From contig JANWVY010000014.1 in NCBI GenBank assembly GCA_025056455.1, positions 1 through 58,342 on the forward strand: a stretch of 58,342 nt of DNA, given 5' to 3'. Source of the DNA: Bryobacteraceae bacterium. GTDB lineage: Bacteria > Acidobacteriota > Terriglobia > Bryobacterales > Bryobacteraceae. The position numbers and the translations under genes were made by a program. Shown here piece after piece: positions 1 to 9,423 of the stretch. The notes under the pieces are model-generated. The model saw only the letters and a list, made by a program, of their open reading frames with translations, was not told the DNA's origin and did not search any database. The stretch's first letter is position 1, and each line of letters starts with the position of its first letter.

Positions 1-105
1 GTGGAGCTGATCACGCCGGTGGCCATGGACAAGGGGTTGCGGTTTGCTATCCGCGAAGGCGGACGCACGGTTGGTGCTGGTACGGTGACTGAAATCCTCG
101 AATAG
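1..105 (+). CDS. tuf: elongation factor Tu, C-terminal end (partial)
   Basis: The window opens inside this gene; frame 1 gives 34 codons and a TAG stop. The residues match the last beta-barrel domain of EF-Tu, with the typical [14 protein letters not shown] segment and an ending in TEILE. EF-Tu delivers aminoacyl-tRNA to the ribosome as a GTP complex. Its place just ahead of rpsJ is the classic order at the start of the S10 operon. The GTPase domain lies outside the window. Confidence 0.95.
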   Translation: MELITPVAMDKGLRFAIREGGRTVGAGTVTEILE

Positions 106-164
106 CTGAGTGGGCGGCCGACGCCGGCGGCCTCGCGGGCAAGAGAAACGATGAGTAGGAACCA

Positions 165-491
165 ATGTTAAGGGAACGCATTCGCATCCGATTAAAGGCG
201 TACGATCATCGAATTTTGGATCACTCGACGAGCGAAATCGTGGAGACGGCGCGCCGCACTGGGGCGCATATTGCCGGGCCCATCCCGTTACCCACAGTGC
301 GGCAACGTTTCACGGTGAACCGCTCGCCGCATGTGGACAAGAAGTCGCGCGAGCAGTTTGAGATTCGCACGCATAAGCGGCTGCTGGACATTTTGGAGCC
401 TACTCAGGACACGGTAGACGCCTTGATGAAGCTGGATTTGCCGGCCGGCGTGGATGTGGAGATTAAGGCCTTCGGCAAAGACAAGAAGTAG
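165..491 (+). CDS. rpsJ: 30S ribosomal protein S10
   Basis: The 108-residue product is slightly longer than the usual 102-105. It carries the S10 core: [11 protein letters not shown] near the N terminus, the GPIPLPT loop, and the [16 protein letters not shown] segment. S10 sits in the 30S head and also binds NusB in antitermination. It is the first gene of the S10 operon, 59 bases after tuf, with an AGGA element a few bases before the ATG. Confidence 0.98.
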   Translation: MLRERIRIRLKAYDHRILDHSTSEIVETARRTGAHIAGPIPLPTVRQRFTVNRSPHVDKKSREQFEIRTHKRLLDILEPTQDTVDALMKLDLPAGVDVEIKAFGKDKK

Positions 492-560
492 GATGGCGGC
501 GGCAGCGCAGGGGTGGCGTAGGTCGCCCAGCGCTGCTAGCTGGTCCTTCTTGGGGGAAAT

Positions 561-1196
561 ATGTGCCCAGGAATTTTAGGGAAGAAGATTGGCATGACGC
601 AGGTTTTCCGGCCGGACGGGCAAGTGGTTCCGGTGACGCTTGTAAAGGCGGGTCCCTGCGTCGTCGTGCAGCGGAAGACGGTGACAACGGATGGCTACAA
701 CGCGGTGCAGCTGGGTTTGCTCGAGTTCGCCAAAACGTCGCGGACAAACAAACCTATGGCGGGCCACTTGAAGAAGGCCAACGCTGAGGGGGTGAAGTTT
801 CTCCGGGAGATCCGTCTCCAGCCAGGTGACGGCGATCCGAAGGTGGGAGACAAGATCCTGGTGGACCAGTTTAAGCCCAAGCAAATGGTGGACGTCACGG
901 GGGTGAGCAAGGGCCGCGGTTACGCGAGTTTGGTGAAGCGACACCATTTCCGGGGAGGGCCGGCGACGCACGGCTCGATGTTTCACCGTGCGCCCGGTTC
1001 GATTGGGGCCTCCAGTTTCCCTTCGCGAGTTTTTCCGGGTATGCGGATGGCAGGGCACATGGGGGTGCAGAATGTGACGGTGCGCAATCTGGAGATTGTG
1101 AGCATCGATCCGGAAGACCATGTGCTGGCGGTCAAGGGCGCCATTCCGGGGCCAAATGGCGGTTATGTCATCGTGCGCCGTGCCAAGAAAGGGTGA
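561..1196 (+). CDS. rplC: 50S ribosomal protein L3
   Basis: 211 residues. The N terminus [13 protein letters not shown] and the loop [19 protein letters not shown] are diagnostic of L3, an early assembly protein whose long loop reaches toward the peptidyl transferase centre. The start at 561 gives MCPGILGKK, the normal N terminus. It is followed after six bases by rplD and is co-transcribed. Confidence 0.98.
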   Translation: MCPGILGKKIGMTQVFRPDGQVVPVTLVKAGPCVVVQRKTVTTDGYNAVQLGLLEFAKTSRTNKPMAGHLKKANAEGVKFLREIRLQPGDGDPKVGDKILVDQFKPKQMVDVTGVSKGRGYASLVKRHHFRGGPATHGSMFHRAPGSIGASSFPSRVFPGMRMAGHMGVQNVTVRNLEIVSIDPEDHVLAVKGAIPGPNGGYVIVRRAKKG

Positions 1197-1202
1197 CTCG
1201 TC

Positions 1203-1826
1203 ATGCCGAAAGTGGACGTGGTGAATCTGGACAATCAGAAGGTCGGCGAGATCGAGCTGTCGGATGCCGTTTTTGGGGCGGCGGTCAACGAAGCACTGCT
1301 CTATGAATCGGTGCGCCACTACATGGCCTGCCAGCGAGCCGGTACGCACAAAACAAAGGTGCGGGCTGAGGTGTCTGGGTCGGGCAAAAAATTGTGGCGG
1401 CAGAAAGGGACGGGGCGGGCGCGCATGGGCTCGATCCGGTCGCCGTTGTGGCGACATGGCGGGACAGTGCACGGGCCGGTGCCACGCGACTACTCCTACC
1501 GGCTGCCGAAAAAGATGTTGCTCGGGGCCCTGCGTTCCGCGCTTTCGGCCAAATTGCGGGATGGCGAGCTCAAGGTGGTTCAGGCTTTTTCGCTTGCGGA
1601 TCACAAGACAAAAACCGTGGCCAGCATGTTGAAGAAATTCGATAACCCCCGCACGTGCTTATTTGTGGAGGCGAGTGAGAACCGGAATCTTGAGCTCGGC
1701 GCGCGGAACCTTCCGGGGGTGAAGACGGTTTTAAGCCGCGCCGTCACCACCTACGATCTGCTTCGCTACAAACACGTGTTGTTGTCTGAGGCCGCGGCGA
1801 AGAAACTGTCGGAGGGCTTGGCCTAA
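1203..1826 (+). CDS. rplD: 50S ribosomal protein L4
   Basis: 207 residues of the L4/L1e family. The extended loop with KLWRQKGTGRARMGSIRSP, followed by the WRHGGTVHGP segment, lines the exit tunnel in other bacteria. In E. coli L4 represses its own S10 operon; I see no matching leader structure here because the operon start lies next to tuf. The stop codon shares its last base with the rplW start (TAATG). Confidence 0.98.
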   Translation: MPKVDVVNLDNQKVGEIELSDAVFGAAVNEALLYESVRHYMACQRAGTHKTKVRAEVSGSGKKLWRQKGTGRARMGSIRSPLWRHGGTVHGPVPRDYSYRLPKKMLLGALRSALSAKLRDGELKVVQAFSLADHKTKTVASMLKKFDNPRTCLFVEASENRNLELGARNLPGVKTVLSRAVTTYDLLRYKHVLLSEAAAKKLSEGLA

Positions 1827-2116
1827 TGGTGACGCAATTTCAAATTATCAAGCGGCCTATCGTGACCGAGAAGGGTGTCGGGAAGAAGGAAACGGAAAAC
1901 ACGCTGTGCTTCGAGGTTCACCCAGATGCCAACAAGGTGATGATCAAACACGCCGTGGAGAAGCTGTTCAAGGTGAAGGTGGAAGAGGTGCGCACGGCGA
2001 TGTTTGAGGGCAAGCTCCGGCGGCGGGGGCGTTATGCCGGATACCGTCCGGACTGGAAGAAAGCGTATGTGCGTTTGAAGCCGGGACAAAAGGTGCCCGA
2101 ATACGCGGAGTTATAA
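1826..2116 (+). CDS. rplW: 50S ribosomal protein L23
   Basis: 96 residues. The [10 protein letters not shown] start and the [20 protein letters not shown] stretch are typical of L23. This protein surrounds the exit tunnel and is the docking site for trigger factor and SRP. It overlaps the rplD stop by one base, which suggests translational coupling. Confidence 0.98.
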   Translation: MVTQFQIIKRPIVTEKGVGKKETENTLCFEVHPDANKVMIKHAVEKLFKVKVEEVRTAMFEGKLRRRGRYAGYRPDWKKAYVRLKPGQKVPEYAEL

Positions 2117-2120
2117 CGAC

Positions 2121-2942
2121 ATGCCGATCAAAACTTACCGTCCGACGACCCCCACGCGCCGCTTTCAAACCGTGGTGGCCCGGGACCATCTGACCAAGAA
2201 GAAGCCCGAGAAATCGCTAACGGTTGGCAAGACGCGCAGCGGCGGGCGAAACAATTTGGGACAGCTTTCCATCCGCTTTCGCGGTGGCGGCGCCAAGCGT
2301 TCCTATCGCATTGTGGACTTCAAGCGGGACAAGTTTGGCGTGCCAGCGCGGGTGGCCGCCATTGAGTATGATCCGAACCGGTCCGCTGACATTGCGCTCT
2401 TGCACTACGCCGATGGAGAGAAGCGCTACATCCTAGCGCCGGTGGGTTTGGAAGTGGGCCGGACGGTTGTCTCTGGGCCTGACGCCGACATTTTAGTGGG
2501 TAACGCTCTGCCACTTAAAAACATTCCGGCCGGCACCACGATTCACAACATTGAATTGAGGCCCGGCAAAGGCGGCCAGATGGCTCGCACGGCGGGAGCG
2601 GCAGCGCAACTGGTGTCTAAGGAAGGCGATTATGCTTTGGTGAAGCTGCCTTCGGGTGAAGTGCGGAAAGTACACCTGCTGTGTATGGCGACGATCGGGC
2701 AGGTGGGAAATCTCGACCATGAGAACGTGTCCCTGGGCAAGGCCGGTCGGAGCCGTCATTTGGGTCGCAGGCCGCACAACCGGGGTGTTTCGATGAACCC
2801 GGTGGACCATCCCCATGGAGGAGGCGAAGGAAAAACCTCCGGAGGGCGGCACCCGGTTACCCCTTGGGGCCAGCCCACTCGCGGCTATAAAACGAGGCGG
2901 AATAAGCGCACGGCCAGCATGATTGTAACGAGGAGAAAGTAG
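2121..2942 (+). CDS. rplB: 50S ribosomal protein L2
   Basis: 273 residues, the usual length. It has the N-terminal [11 protein letters not shown], the [18 protein letters not shown] region, and the highly conserved [13 protein letters not shown] segment around residues 223-235, which carries the histidine near the peptidyl transferase centre. L2 is needed for subunit joining. It lies four bases from both neighbours. Confidence 0.99.
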   Translation: MPIKTYRPTTPTRRFQTVVARDHLTKKKPEKSLTVGKTRSGGRNNLGQLSIRFRGGGAKRSYRIVDFKRDKFGVPARVAAIEYDPNRSADIALLHYADGEKRYILAPVGLEVGRTVVSGPDADILVGNALPLKNIPAGTTIHNIELRPGKGGQMARTAGAAAQLVSKEGDYALVKLPSGEVRKVHLLCMATIGQVGNLDHENVSLGKAGRSRHLGRRPHNRGVSMNPVDHPHGGGEGKTSGGRHPVTPWGQPTRGYKTRRNKRTASMIVTRRK

Positions 2943-2945
2943 AGC

Positions 2946-3224
2946 ATGGGGCGTTCACTCAAGAAGGGACCTTTTACGGATGATCACCTTCTGGCGAAAG
3001 TGGCCAAGTTGAATGCTGCCAACGAAAAGAAAGTGATCCGCACCTGGTCGCGGCGGTCGACGATCATCCCTGAGTTTGTCGGCCATACCCTGGCGGTGCA
3101 CAACGGCAAGAAATTCATTCCGGTTTACATCACTGAGAACATGGTGGGTCACAAACTGGGTGAATTTGCGCCGACACGCACCTTTAAGGGGCATGCAGCA
3201 AAGGCGGATAAAGGGGGCAAGTAG
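2946..3224 (+). CDS. rpsS: 30S ribosomal protein S19
   Basis: 92 residues beginning [10 protein letters not shown], with [16 protein letters not shown] and the C-terminal [14 protein letters not shown] that define S19. S19 forms a complex with S13 in the 30S head. It starts three bases after the rplB stop. Confidence 0.99.
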   Translation: MGRSLKKGPFTDDHLLAKVAKLNAANEKKVIRTWSRRSTIIPEFVGHTLAVHNGKKFIPVYITENMVGHKLGEFAPTRTFKGHAAKADKGGK

Positions 3225-3282
3225 CCGGTGGATCAAGGAGAGAGGTAGCAACGGGGCGAAGGAGCGACAGGAGCGCTTAACA

Positions 3283-3666
3283 ATGTTAGCGAAAGCGGAA
3301 GCCAGATACGTACGAGTTTCGGCGCAGAAGGCGCGCCTGGTGGTGGATTTGATTCGGGGCCGCAAGGCTGGCGACGCCATTCAGATTCTGAGAACGACGA
3401 ATAAGAGAATCGCGCCGACCATTGAAAAGGTGTTGCAGTCGGCAATCGCCAATGCCGAGCAGCAGGCAGAGCGCGGATCGCTGGATTTTGACGCGGACAA
3501 ACTGGTGGTAGCGGAGGCCTACGTCAACGAAGGTCCGCGGATGAAGCGCATCCGGCCTGCGCCGATGGGCCGGGCTTACCGCTACCAGCGCCGCATGTCT
3601 CATATTGTGCTGAAGGTGGGAGAACCCGCAAGCCCGACGGGTGAGAAGAAGGAAGAGGCAAGCTAG
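3283..3666 (+). CDS. rplV: 50S ribosomal protein L22
   Basis: 127 residues. I chose ATG 3283, with AGGAG nine bases upstream, because it gives the normal N terminus (KAEARYVRVSAQKARLVVDLIRG); the frame stays open further upstream but that stretch overlaps rpsS. The C-terminal hairpin with RPAPMGRAYRYQRR, which lines the exit tunnel, is present. The tail ends in a short lysine/glutamate-rich extension. Confidence 0.98.
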   Translation: MLAKAEARYVRVSAQKARLVVDLIRGRKAGDAIQILRTTNKRIAPTIEKVLQSAIANAEQQAERGSLDFDADKLVVAEAYVNEGPRMKRIRPAPMGRAYRYQRRMSHIVLKVGEPASPTGEKKEEAS

Positions 3667-3669
3667 AGC

Positions 3670-4533
3670 ATGGGTCAAAAAGTCCATCCTTACGGATTTC
3701 GAGTCGGCATCACCAAGACGTGGCGCTCTCGCTGGTTCGCCAAACAAGACTACGCCAAATTGCTGCGGGAAGACCTCGAGCTGAAAGACACGTTGCGCGA
3801 CCGGTTGAAGGCGGCGGGGATTTCGTCCATTGAGGTGGATCGGCCGGGCAACAAGCTTCGCATCACTATCCGCACTTCGCGGCCTGGCATCATTATTGGG
3901 CGTAAGGGAGCGGAGATTGAGAAGCTGAAGCAAGATCTGGCGAAGAAAACCAAGCGAGAAGTGTTTATTGATATCCAAGAGGTTCACAAGCCGGACACCG
4001 ATGCTCAGCTCATCTCCGAGTCCATTGCGCTTCAACTTGAAAAGCGGGTGGCCTTCCGCCGGGCGATGAGGAAAGCCGTGGAGGCAGCGCTGCGCTACGG
4101 TTGCAAGGGGATCAAGGTTCGAGTTTCGGGCCGCCTGAACGGGGCCGAGATTGCTCGTAGCGAGTGGTATTTGCAAGGCCAGCTTCCGCTGCATACCTTG
4201 CGAGCGGACATCGACTATGGTTTTGCCGAGGCGCGCACCACCTACGGTGTCATAGGCATCAAGACCTGGGTGTACAAGGGCGAGATTTTGGATGGCCAGT
4301 TGCGTCGGGGTTCAATGACTCGCAGTGAACCTGAGCCGCGGCGGCCTGTGCGCAGTGACCGCGGCGCGCGGCGTGACCGGGGTGAGCGGAGTGCGCGCCC
4401 GCAGGCCGGGGCCGAGCTGCCAGCTGCGAGCGAGTCCAGTGCAAGCAAAGAGCCTGCGCCTTTCGCCCCGCCCATGGCCAATCCAGCGCCACCAGCCTGG
4501 AAGCAAGAAGGCTCGGAGGGTGAAAGCAAGTAG
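3670..4533 (+). CDS. rpsC: 30S ribosomal protein S3 with long C-terminal tail
   Basis: 287 residues, against about 210-235 in most bacteria. Residues 1-215 are ordinary S3: [13 protein letters not shown], the KH domain with PGIIIGRKG near residues 73-81, and the C-terminal domain ending at WVYKGEI. The last ~70 residues are a low-complexity arginine-, proline- and alanine-rich tail. S3 sits at the mRNA entry tunnel and helps unwind mRNA. The gene begins three bases after rplV stops. Confidence 0.98.
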   Translation: MGQKVHPYGFRVGITKTWRSRWFAKQDYAKLLREDLELKDTLRDRLKAAGISSIEVDRPGNKLRITIRTSRPGIIIGRKGAEIEKLKQDLAKKTKREVFIDIQEVHKPDTDAQLISESIALQLEKRVAFRRAMRKAVEAALRYGCKGIKVRVSGRLNGAEIARSEWYLQGQLPLHTLRADIDYGFAEARTTYGVIGIKTWVYKGEILDGQLRRGSMTRSEPEPRRPVRSDRGARRDRGERSARPQAGAELPAASESSASKEPAPFAPPMANPAPPAWKQEGSEGESK

Positions 4534-4564
4534 CCGCTAAAGCAAGAAAGGAGATGGGATCGCC

Positions 4565-4978
4565 ATGTTGATGCCCAAGAAGGTGAAATACCGCAAACAG
4601 CAGCGCGGCCGGATGAAAGGCAAGGCCTGGCGAGGATCCAAGCTGTCGTTCGGCGATTATGGTTTGAAGGCGCTCGAATGCGGCTGGGTGACGGACCGGG
4701 AAATCGAAGCGGCTCGAATCGCCATGACACGTTATGTGAAGCGAGGCGGCAAGATCTGGATCCGCGTCTTCCCAGACAAACCCATCACCAAGAAACCCGC
4801 CGAGACGCGAATGGGGAAAGGTAAGGGAGCTCCTGAGCAGTGGGTGGCGGTGGTGCGGCCGGGCAAAGTGCTGTTTGAGATGGAAGGAGTGGGCAAGGAG
4901 ATGGCGGCCGAGGCGATGCGTCTTGCGGCGCAAAAGCTGTCGATTACTTGCAAGCTGGTGGAGCGCGAGCAAATCTGA
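4565..4978 (+). CDS. rplP: 50S ribosomal protein L16
   Basis: 137 residues. [17 protein letters not shown], the [26 protein letters not shown] segment and EQWVAVV are diagnostic of L16, which contacts the A-site tRNA. ATG 4565 has AAAGGAGA nine bases upstream; ATG 4571 would also give an acceptable N terminus. Confidence 0.98.
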   Translation: MLMPKKVKYRKQQRGRMKGKAWRGSKLSFGDYGLKALECGWVTDREIEAARIAMTRYVKRGGKIWIRVFPDKPITKKPAETRMGKGKGAPEQWVAVVRPGKVLFEMEGVGKEMAAEAMRLAAQKLSITCKLVEREQI

Positions 4979-5007
4979 GAGTCGGAGAGAATCCAGCAGG
5001 GGAAACC

Positions 5008-5220
5008 ATGACGATTGAAAAGATTCGAGAAACCGACACCAAAGAGTTAGAAGGCCAGCAACGTGAGATCCAGGAACAAATTTTCCGGCTGCGGTTTCAG
5101 ATGGCGATGGGGCAGATGGATGGCTTGAAGAAGTACCGTGAACTGCGGAAGGAGCGCGCTCGGATTCTGACCGTGTTGCGGGAGCGAGAACTAGAGGCGC
5201 AAAAGGGGGCTCGGAAGTAG
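5008..5220 (+). CDS. rpmC: 50S ribosomal protein L29
   Basis: 70 residues forming two antiparallel helices ([20 protein letters not shown], then [20 protein letters not shown]), as in L29. The frame is open further upstream, but ATG 5008 gives the right length and avoids overlap with rplP. L29 contacts L23 at the tunnel exit. Its TAG is followed directly by the ATG of rpsQ with no spacer. Confidence 0.97.
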   Translation: MTIEKIRETDTKELEGQQREIQEQIFRLRFQMAMGQMDGLKKYRELRKERARILTVLRERELEAQKGARK

Positions 5221-5508
5221 ATGGCGGGCGAAGAGCGCAAGCCCAACAAACAAGAAAAGATCGGCCAGGTCGTTTCGACGAAAATGGCCAAGACCATCGT
5301 GGTGGTTGTCGAGCGGCGTGTGGCTCATCCCAAATACCAGCGCGTCATCCGGGTGCGGAAGAAATTCTATGCGCATGACGAGCATGGACAGGCTCGTCTG
5401 GGAGATTTGGTTCGCATTCAAGAGATGCGACCGCTCAGCAAGCTCAAGCGATGGAATTTGGTGGAAGTGGTGCGTCGAGCGGTTCAGGTTGGCGAAGCGG
5501 CCGTTTAA
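5221..5508 (+). CDS. rpsQ: 30S ribosomal protein S17
   Basis: 95 residues of OB fold with the family pattern [27 protein letters not shown] and the [19 protein letters not shown] segment. It is a primary 16S rRNA-binding protein. The ATG abuts the rpmC stop, so translation is probably coupled. It is the last gene of the S10 block. Confidence 0.98.
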   Translation: MAGEERKPNKQEKIGQVVSTKMAKTIVVVVERRVAHPKYQRVIRVRKKFYAHDEHGQARLGDLVRIQEMRPLSKLKRWNLVEVVRRAVQVGEAAV

Positions 5509-5534
5509 TGAAGTGCTAGGAGGCGGAAAAAACC

Positions 5535-5903
5535 ATGATTGGGATGAGGACAATCCTTGAGGTCGCTGACAATAGCGGCGCCAGGAAATTGAGTTGCATT
5601 CTGCCTCGGGGCGGGGATAAGGGTCTGAGGTGCGGCTTGGGCGATGTGGTCACGGCTTCGGTGAAGGAAGCGGCGCCGGACTCCAACGTGAAGAAGGGCA
5701 AGGTGGTCCGCTGCGTGATCGTGCGGATGCGCAAAGAAACGCGCCGTAAGGACGGCACCTATATTCGCTTTGACTCCAATGCGGCGGTATTGGTGAATGA
5801 ACTCGGAGAACCCATTGGTACGCGCGTTTTCGGTCCCGTTGCTCGCGAGTTGCGGGACAAGAAATTCATGAAGATTGTTTCCTTAGCACCGGAGGTGATC
5901 TAA
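5535..5903 (+). CDS. rplN: 50S ribosomal protein L14
   Basis: 122 residues, the usual length. It starts [18 protein letters not shown], which is diagnostic of L14, and ends [14 protein letters not shown]14 forms an intersubunit bridge with 16S rRNA and binds RsfS. It begins the spc block, with AGGAGG at 5518-5523 upstream. Confidence 0.99.
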   Translation: MIGMRTILEVADNSGARKLSCILPRGGDKGLRCGLGDVVTASVKEAAPDSNVKKGKVVRCVIVRMRKETRRKDGTYIRFDSNAAVLVNELGEPIGTRVFGPVARELRDKKFMKIVSLAPEVI

Positions 5904-5904
5904 G

Positions 5905-6270
5905 ATGCCGCGGGCGAAAAAACCCCAACCGCCAGCGCGGATCCGGATCCGCAAAAACGACATGGTGAAGGTAATTGCGGGCCGGGACAAGGGTAAGACC
6001 GGCCGGGTGCTGGCTGTGAACCGAAGCACGGGGCGGATCTTGGTGGAGGGCATTGCCCTGGTGAAGCGGCACACCAAAGCCAACCCAGCCCGCCAGATAA
6101 AAGGGGGGATTGCCGAGCGCGAATCGCCGATTCACGTTTCCAATGTCATGTTGTTGACTTCGGGAGGCCTGCCCACCCGGATTGGCTTTCGTGTGGAAAC
6201 CGTTGGCGGTAAGACGCGGCGCGTGCGGATTGCCCGCAAAACGGGCGAAACGCTGGATCGGAAAGGCTAA
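5905..6270 (+). CDS. rplX: 50S ribosomal protein L24
   Basis: 121 residues with a KOW motif ([19 protein letters not shown] near residues 15-33) and the RHTKANP segment of L24, an assembly-initiating protein. It is slightly longer than E. coli L24 because of a basic N-terminal extension ([13 protein letters not shown]). One base separates it from rplN. Confidence 0.98.
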   Translation: MPRAKKPQPPARIRIRKNDMVKVIAGRDKGKTGRVLAVNRSTGRILVEGIALVKRHTKANPARQIKGGIAERESPIHVSNVMLLTSGGLPTRIGFRVETVGGKTRRVRIARKTGETLDRKG

Positions 6271-6272
6271 GC

Positions 6273-6815
6273 ATGAGATCGAGATTGCGAGAGCACTATC
6301 TAAAAAATGTCGTTCCGGCGCTCATTAAGGAGTTCGGCTACACGAATCCCATGGCGGTGCCCAAGCTTGAGAAAGTATCTGTGAATATCGGGCTTGGGGA
6401 AGCGACGCAGAATCCGAAGCTGATGGATGGAGCCGTGGCTGAGCTCCAGGCCATCACCGGGCAGCGTCCGGTGGTGACGCGGGCGACCAAGTCAGTGGCC
6501 GCATTCAAACTGCGCGAAGGAATGGCCATTGGATGCATGGTGACCCTTCGCGGCGAGCGCATGTATGAATTTCTCGATCGCCTGTTTAATATCGCGCTGC
6601 CGCGCGTGCGCGATTTCCGCGGCGTTTCCAGCAAGAGTTTTGATGGGCGGGGCAATTACACGCTGGGCCTGCGGGACCAGTTAATTTTCCCCGAGGTTGA
6701 CTACAACAAGGTGGAAAAAATCAAAGGGATGAATGTTTGCATTACGACAACAGCGAAGACGGATGCTGAGGCTTTAGCGCTGTTGAAGCATTTGGGGATG
6801 CCCTTCCGGCAATGA
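6273..6815 (+). CDS. rplE: 50S ribosomal protein L5
   Basis: 180 residues. Diagnostic segments are the N-terminal [42 protein letters not shown], and the C-terminal [21 protein letters not shown]5 binds 5S rRNA and contacts P-site tRNA. It is followed by an unusually long (202-base) gap that holds a hairpin array. Confidence 0.98.
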   Translation: MRSRLREHYLKNVVPALIKEFGYTNPMAVPKLEKVSVNIGLGEATQNPKLMDGAVAELQAITGQRPVVTRATKSVAAFKLREGMAIGCMVTLRGERMYEFLDRLFNIALPRVRDFRGVSSKSFDGRGNYTLGLRDQLIFPEVDYNKVEKIKGMNVCITTTAKTDAEALALLKHLGMPFRQ

Positions 6816-6857
6816 AGTTTTGCTAAGCCGGGCGGTCGGAGACAAGCAAGAGAAAGG

Positions 6858-6996
6858 CAGGCGGAACTGGAAAGCTTGAGAGACGGAAAGTGGAGCCGGG
6901 AGGCTCGGGAGGACGAAGCGCAGAGCCGGGAGGCTCGGAAAGAAGAAAGCCGAACTGGGAGGCTCTTCCTGGAACGGGTTGAGCTGGGAAGCTAGC
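6858..6996 (+). repeat. tandem ~29-30 bp repeat of short GNRA-loop hairpins
   Basis: The purine-rich gap between rplE and rpsN contains a degenerate repeat with a period of 29-30 bases. Two units are perfect 5-bp stems closing a GGGA tetraloop, GAGCC-GGGA-GGCTC, at 6893-6906 and 6923-6936. Weaker copies lie at 6952-6965 (GAACT-GGGA-GGCTC) and 6982-6993 (AGCT-GGGA-AGCT), with a still weaker one around 6865-6876. The loops start at 6869, 6898, 6928, 6957 and 6986. I see no convincing reading frame. GGGA fits the GNRA loop class. Confidence 0.75.
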
Positions 6997-7017
6997 TAAA
7001 GAAAGAAAGAGAGGCCC

Positions 7018-7242
7018 ATGGCCACAACAGCCAAAATTGCAAAAGACGAGAAGCTGAAGAAAAAGATTGCGCAAGCAAGGGCGGCGGGGCGCAAGCCCAA
7101 GTTTGCTTGCCGGCTGCGAAACCGCTGCTTCCGGTGTGGACGCCCGCGGGGCTTTCTCCGGAAGTTCCAGTTATGCCGGATTTGCTTCCGGCAGCTCGCT
7201 CTGGCGGGTGAGATTCCCGGAGTGACCAAATCGAGCTGGTAG
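7018..7242 (+). CDS. rpsN: 30S ribosomal protein S14, zinc-binding type
   Basis: 74 residues. The C-terminal ~50 match the short zinc S14: CFRCGRPRG and CRICFRQLA supply the CxxC pairs, followed by the usual [11 protein letters not shown] end. About 12-15 extra lysine-rich residues precede the canonical start. Zinc S14 is the form usual in many non-enteric bacteria. Its ATG lies just after the hairpin array. Confidence 0.97.
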   Translation: MATTAKIAKDEKLKKKIAQARAAGRKPKFACRLRNRCFRCGRPRGFLRKFQLCRICFRQLALAGEIPGVTKSSW

Positions 7243-7263
7243 AGAAGGGGAGGGAAGAAGCCG

Positions 7264-7662
7264 GTGACTACATCCGACCCAATTGCCGACATGCTGACGC
7301 GCATCCGGAATGCTATGCGCATGCGTCATGCCAAGGTCGATGTTCCTGCCTCCAAGCTGAAGGCGGACATTGCCCGTATTCTCAAAGAGGAAGGCTACAT
7401 CCTCAACTACAAGATTGCCGAGGAGGCGGGCAAGAAGACCATCAAAATTTATCTGAAATATACTGCCACCAACCAGCCGGCGATTTCGAGGATTGAGCGA
7501 GTGTCCCGTCCAGGATGCCGGGTGTATGTCGGGGCGAGTTCAATTCCAAAGGTCCTGGGTGGTTTAGGGATCAACATCTTGACGACGCCCAAGGGCGTGA
7601 TGACAGGGAAGGCTGCGCGGAAGGAGCGCGTGGGTGGGGAATTGATTTGCCAGGTATGGTAA
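7264..7662 (+). CDS. rpsH: 30S ribosomal protein S8
   Basis: 132 residues from a GTG start: TTSDPIADMLTRIRNA is the standard S8 N terminus, and the end TTPKGVMTGKAARKERVGGELIC is equally typical. S8 is a primary 16S rRNA-binding protein and in E. coli represses the spc operon. A purine-rich GGGAGGGA tract sits before the start. Confidence 0.98.
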   Translation: MTTSDPIADMLTRIRNAMRMRHAKVDVPASKLKADIARILKEEGYILNYKIAEEAGKKTIKIYLKYTATNQPAISRIERVSRPGCRVYVGASSIPKVLGGLGINILTTPKGVMTGKAARKERVGGELICQVW

Positions 7663-7685
7663 GCAAGAAAGGCCACGGTTAGTTC

Positions 7686-8228
7686 ATGTCACGAGTAGGA
7701 AGAAAGCCAATACCAGTCCCCGCTGGCGTGAAGATATCCATTGGTGAGACGCTGGACGTGCAGGGTCCGAAAGGCAAGCTGAGCGTCCCGATCCCGCCAG
7801 GAATCTCCATTGAACAGGTGGACGGCCGTCTGGAAGTGAAGCGGGCAAGCGACGAGCATGCCGCACTGCACGGACTGACGCGGGCTCTCGCGGCAAATGC
7901 CGTGACGGGGGTTTCGACTGGATTTGTCCGGGAGCTAGAAATTGTGGGTATCGGCTACCGGGCGGATGTCAAGGGGAACATCGTTACCTTCAGTCTCGGC
8001 TATTCCCACCCGATTGAGTTCGTGTTGCCGCCCGGTGTCGAATGCAAGATCGACAAACAGACCGCGATTTCGCTCTCCGGCTGCGACCGTCAACTGCTGG
8101 GCCAAGTAGCGGCCAACATGCGTGCGCTACGGCCACCGGATCCTTACAAAAATAAGGGCATCCGCTACAAAGGTGAGAAGCTGAAGAAGAAGGTGGGCAA
8201 GAGCGGCGCTGGTGGTAAAGGCAAGTAA
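7686..8228 (+). CDS. rplF: 50S ribosomal protein L6
   Basis: 180 residues with the two-fold L6 repeat. It starts [15 protein letters not shown] and carries the C-terminal [17 protein letters not shown] signature. L6 lies near the factor-binding site. The last ~15 residues are a lysine/glycine tail. Confidence 0.98.
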   Translation: MSRVGRKPIPVPAGVKISIGETLDVQGPKGKLSVPIPPGISIEQVDGRLEVKRASDEHAALHGLTRALAANAVTGVSTGFVRELEIVGIGYRADVKGNIVTFSLGYSHPIEFVLPPGVECKIDKQTAISLSGCDRQLLGQVAANMRALRPPDPYKNKGIRYKGEKLKKKVGKSGAGGKGK

Positions 8229-8324
8229 CAAGCCCGGGCGTGGATGAGCCAAGCAAGCCCAGGGCGAGGGCAAACCAAGGCTACGTGATCCAGGTTCATG
8301 GGCAACTGAGGAAGGTTGGACGCG

Positions 8325-8687
8325 ATGAAAAAACCAGTCAACCGAGACCAAGTCCGAAGGCGGATTCACAAGCGAATCCGAAAAAAGATTAGCGGCACGG
8401 CGGAAAGGCCGCGGCTGGCGGTATTTCGCAGCTTGAAACACATCTACGCACAGGTGATCGATGATCGGCACGGGCGGACTCTTGTGTCGGCATCCTCGAC
8501 GCAGAAATCCGCAAATGTGGGCAATGGCGGCAACATCGAGGGCGCCAAAGCGATCGGCAAACTGGTGGCGGAGCGAGCTCTCGCCAAGGGAATCAAGAAA
8601 GTGGTGTTTGACCGCGGTGGATTTCTTTATCACGGGCGCGTGAAGGCTCTGGCCGATGCGGCGCGTGAGGCGGGATTGGAGTTCTAG
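8325..8687 (+). CDS. rplR: 50S ribosomal protein L18
   Basis: 120 residues. [35 protein letters not shown] and the C-terminal [26 protein letters not shown] are diagnostic of L18, which binds 5S rRNA with L5. I chose ATG 8325, with GAGGAAGG about eight bases upstream, over an in-frame TTG at 8316. Confidence 0.98.
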   Translation: MKKPVNRDQVRRRIHKRIRKKISGTAERPRLAVFRSLKHIYAQVIDDRHGRTLVSASSTQKSANVGNGGNIEGAKAIGKLVAERALAKGIKKVVFDRGGFLYHGRVKALADAAREAGLEF

Positions 8688-8690
8688 CGC

Positions 8691-9203
8691 ATGATTGCGA
8701 CAGCAGCGAAGAAGATTGACTTAAGCACTCTCCAGCTCAAGGAGACGGTCGTAGCGATCAATCGCGTCACCAAAGTGGTGAAGGGAGGAAAAAACCTGAG
8801 TTTTTCCGCGCTGGTGATTGTGGGCGATCCAGCTCAAAAGGTGGTTGGCTACGGCACGGGCAAAGCCAAAGAGGTGCCCGCCGCCATTAAGAAGGGAATC
8901 GAGGCGGCGAAGAAAAACTTGCGCAAAGTGAATGTGCTAGAGACAACTATCCCGCACCAAGTGCTGGGGCGGTTTGGCAGCGGCCTGGTGTTGTTAAAGC
9001 CGGCGCCGCAAGGCACTGGGGTGATTGCCGGGGGATCGGTTCGCGCGGTGATCGAAGCAGCGGGAATCCCCAATGTGCTGACGAAGTCGTTAGGTTCAAG
9101 AAACCCGCACAATGCGGTCAAGGCGACCTTCGATGCGCTGGCGCAGTTGCGAGAAAAGACCGAGGTCGCTGACGTGCGCGGTCTGCCGGTTGAAAAACTT
9201 TGA
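8691..9203 (+). CDS. rpsE: 30S ribosomal protein S5
   Basis: 170 residues. It has the double-stranded-RNA-binding-like N-terminal domain ([25 protein letters not shown]), [14 protein letters not shown], and the C-terminal domain with [19 protein letters not shown]5 acts in decoding accuracy and at mRNA entry. It starts three bases after rplR stops. Confidence 0.98.
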   Translation: MIATAAKKIDLSTLQLKETVVAINRVTKVVKGGKNLSFSALVIVGDPAQKVVGYGTGKAKEVPAAIKKGIEAAKKNLRKVNVLETTIPHQVLGRFGSGLVLLKPAPQGTGVIAGGSVRAVIEAAGIPNVLTKSLGSRNPHNAVKATFDALAQLREKTEVADVRGLPVEKL

Positions 9204-9223
9204 GTACGGGGGCTTGAAGCAAC

Positions 9224-9406
9224 ATGGCGGAAGGGAAAATTCGAATTCAACTGATCCGCAGTCCGATCTGCACGCCCGAAAAGCACAAAAAGATCGTGCG
9301 CGGTTTGGGTTTGCGAAAGCTCAACCAGGTCGTGGAGCGGCCCGATAATGCCGGCTTCCGCGGCATGGTTTCGAAAGTGCCTCACCTGTTGAAGATTGTC
9401 GAGTAG
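9224..9406 (+). CDS. rpmD: 50S ribosomal protein L30
   Basis: 60 residues, the standard size. It has IQLIRSPICTPEKHKKIVRGLGLRKLNQ and the C-terminal FRGMVSKVPHLLKIVE typical of L30. It lies between rpsE and rplO as in most bacteria. Confidence 0.98.
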   Translation: MAEGKIRIQLIRSPICTPEKHKKIVRGLGLRKLNQVVERPDNAGFRGMVSKVPHLLKIVE

Positions 9407-9423
9407 GCGCGGAGAAAACGACG

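Noticed and set aside
576-1604. Long open frame on the minus strand opposite rplC and rplD.
   Set aside because: It is antisense to two certain ribosomal protein genes and has arginine/histidine-rich composition typical of a shadow frame.
3286-4194. 302-codon minus-strand frame opposite rplV and rpsC.
   Set aside because: It is a shadow of two certain genes with no recognisable domain.
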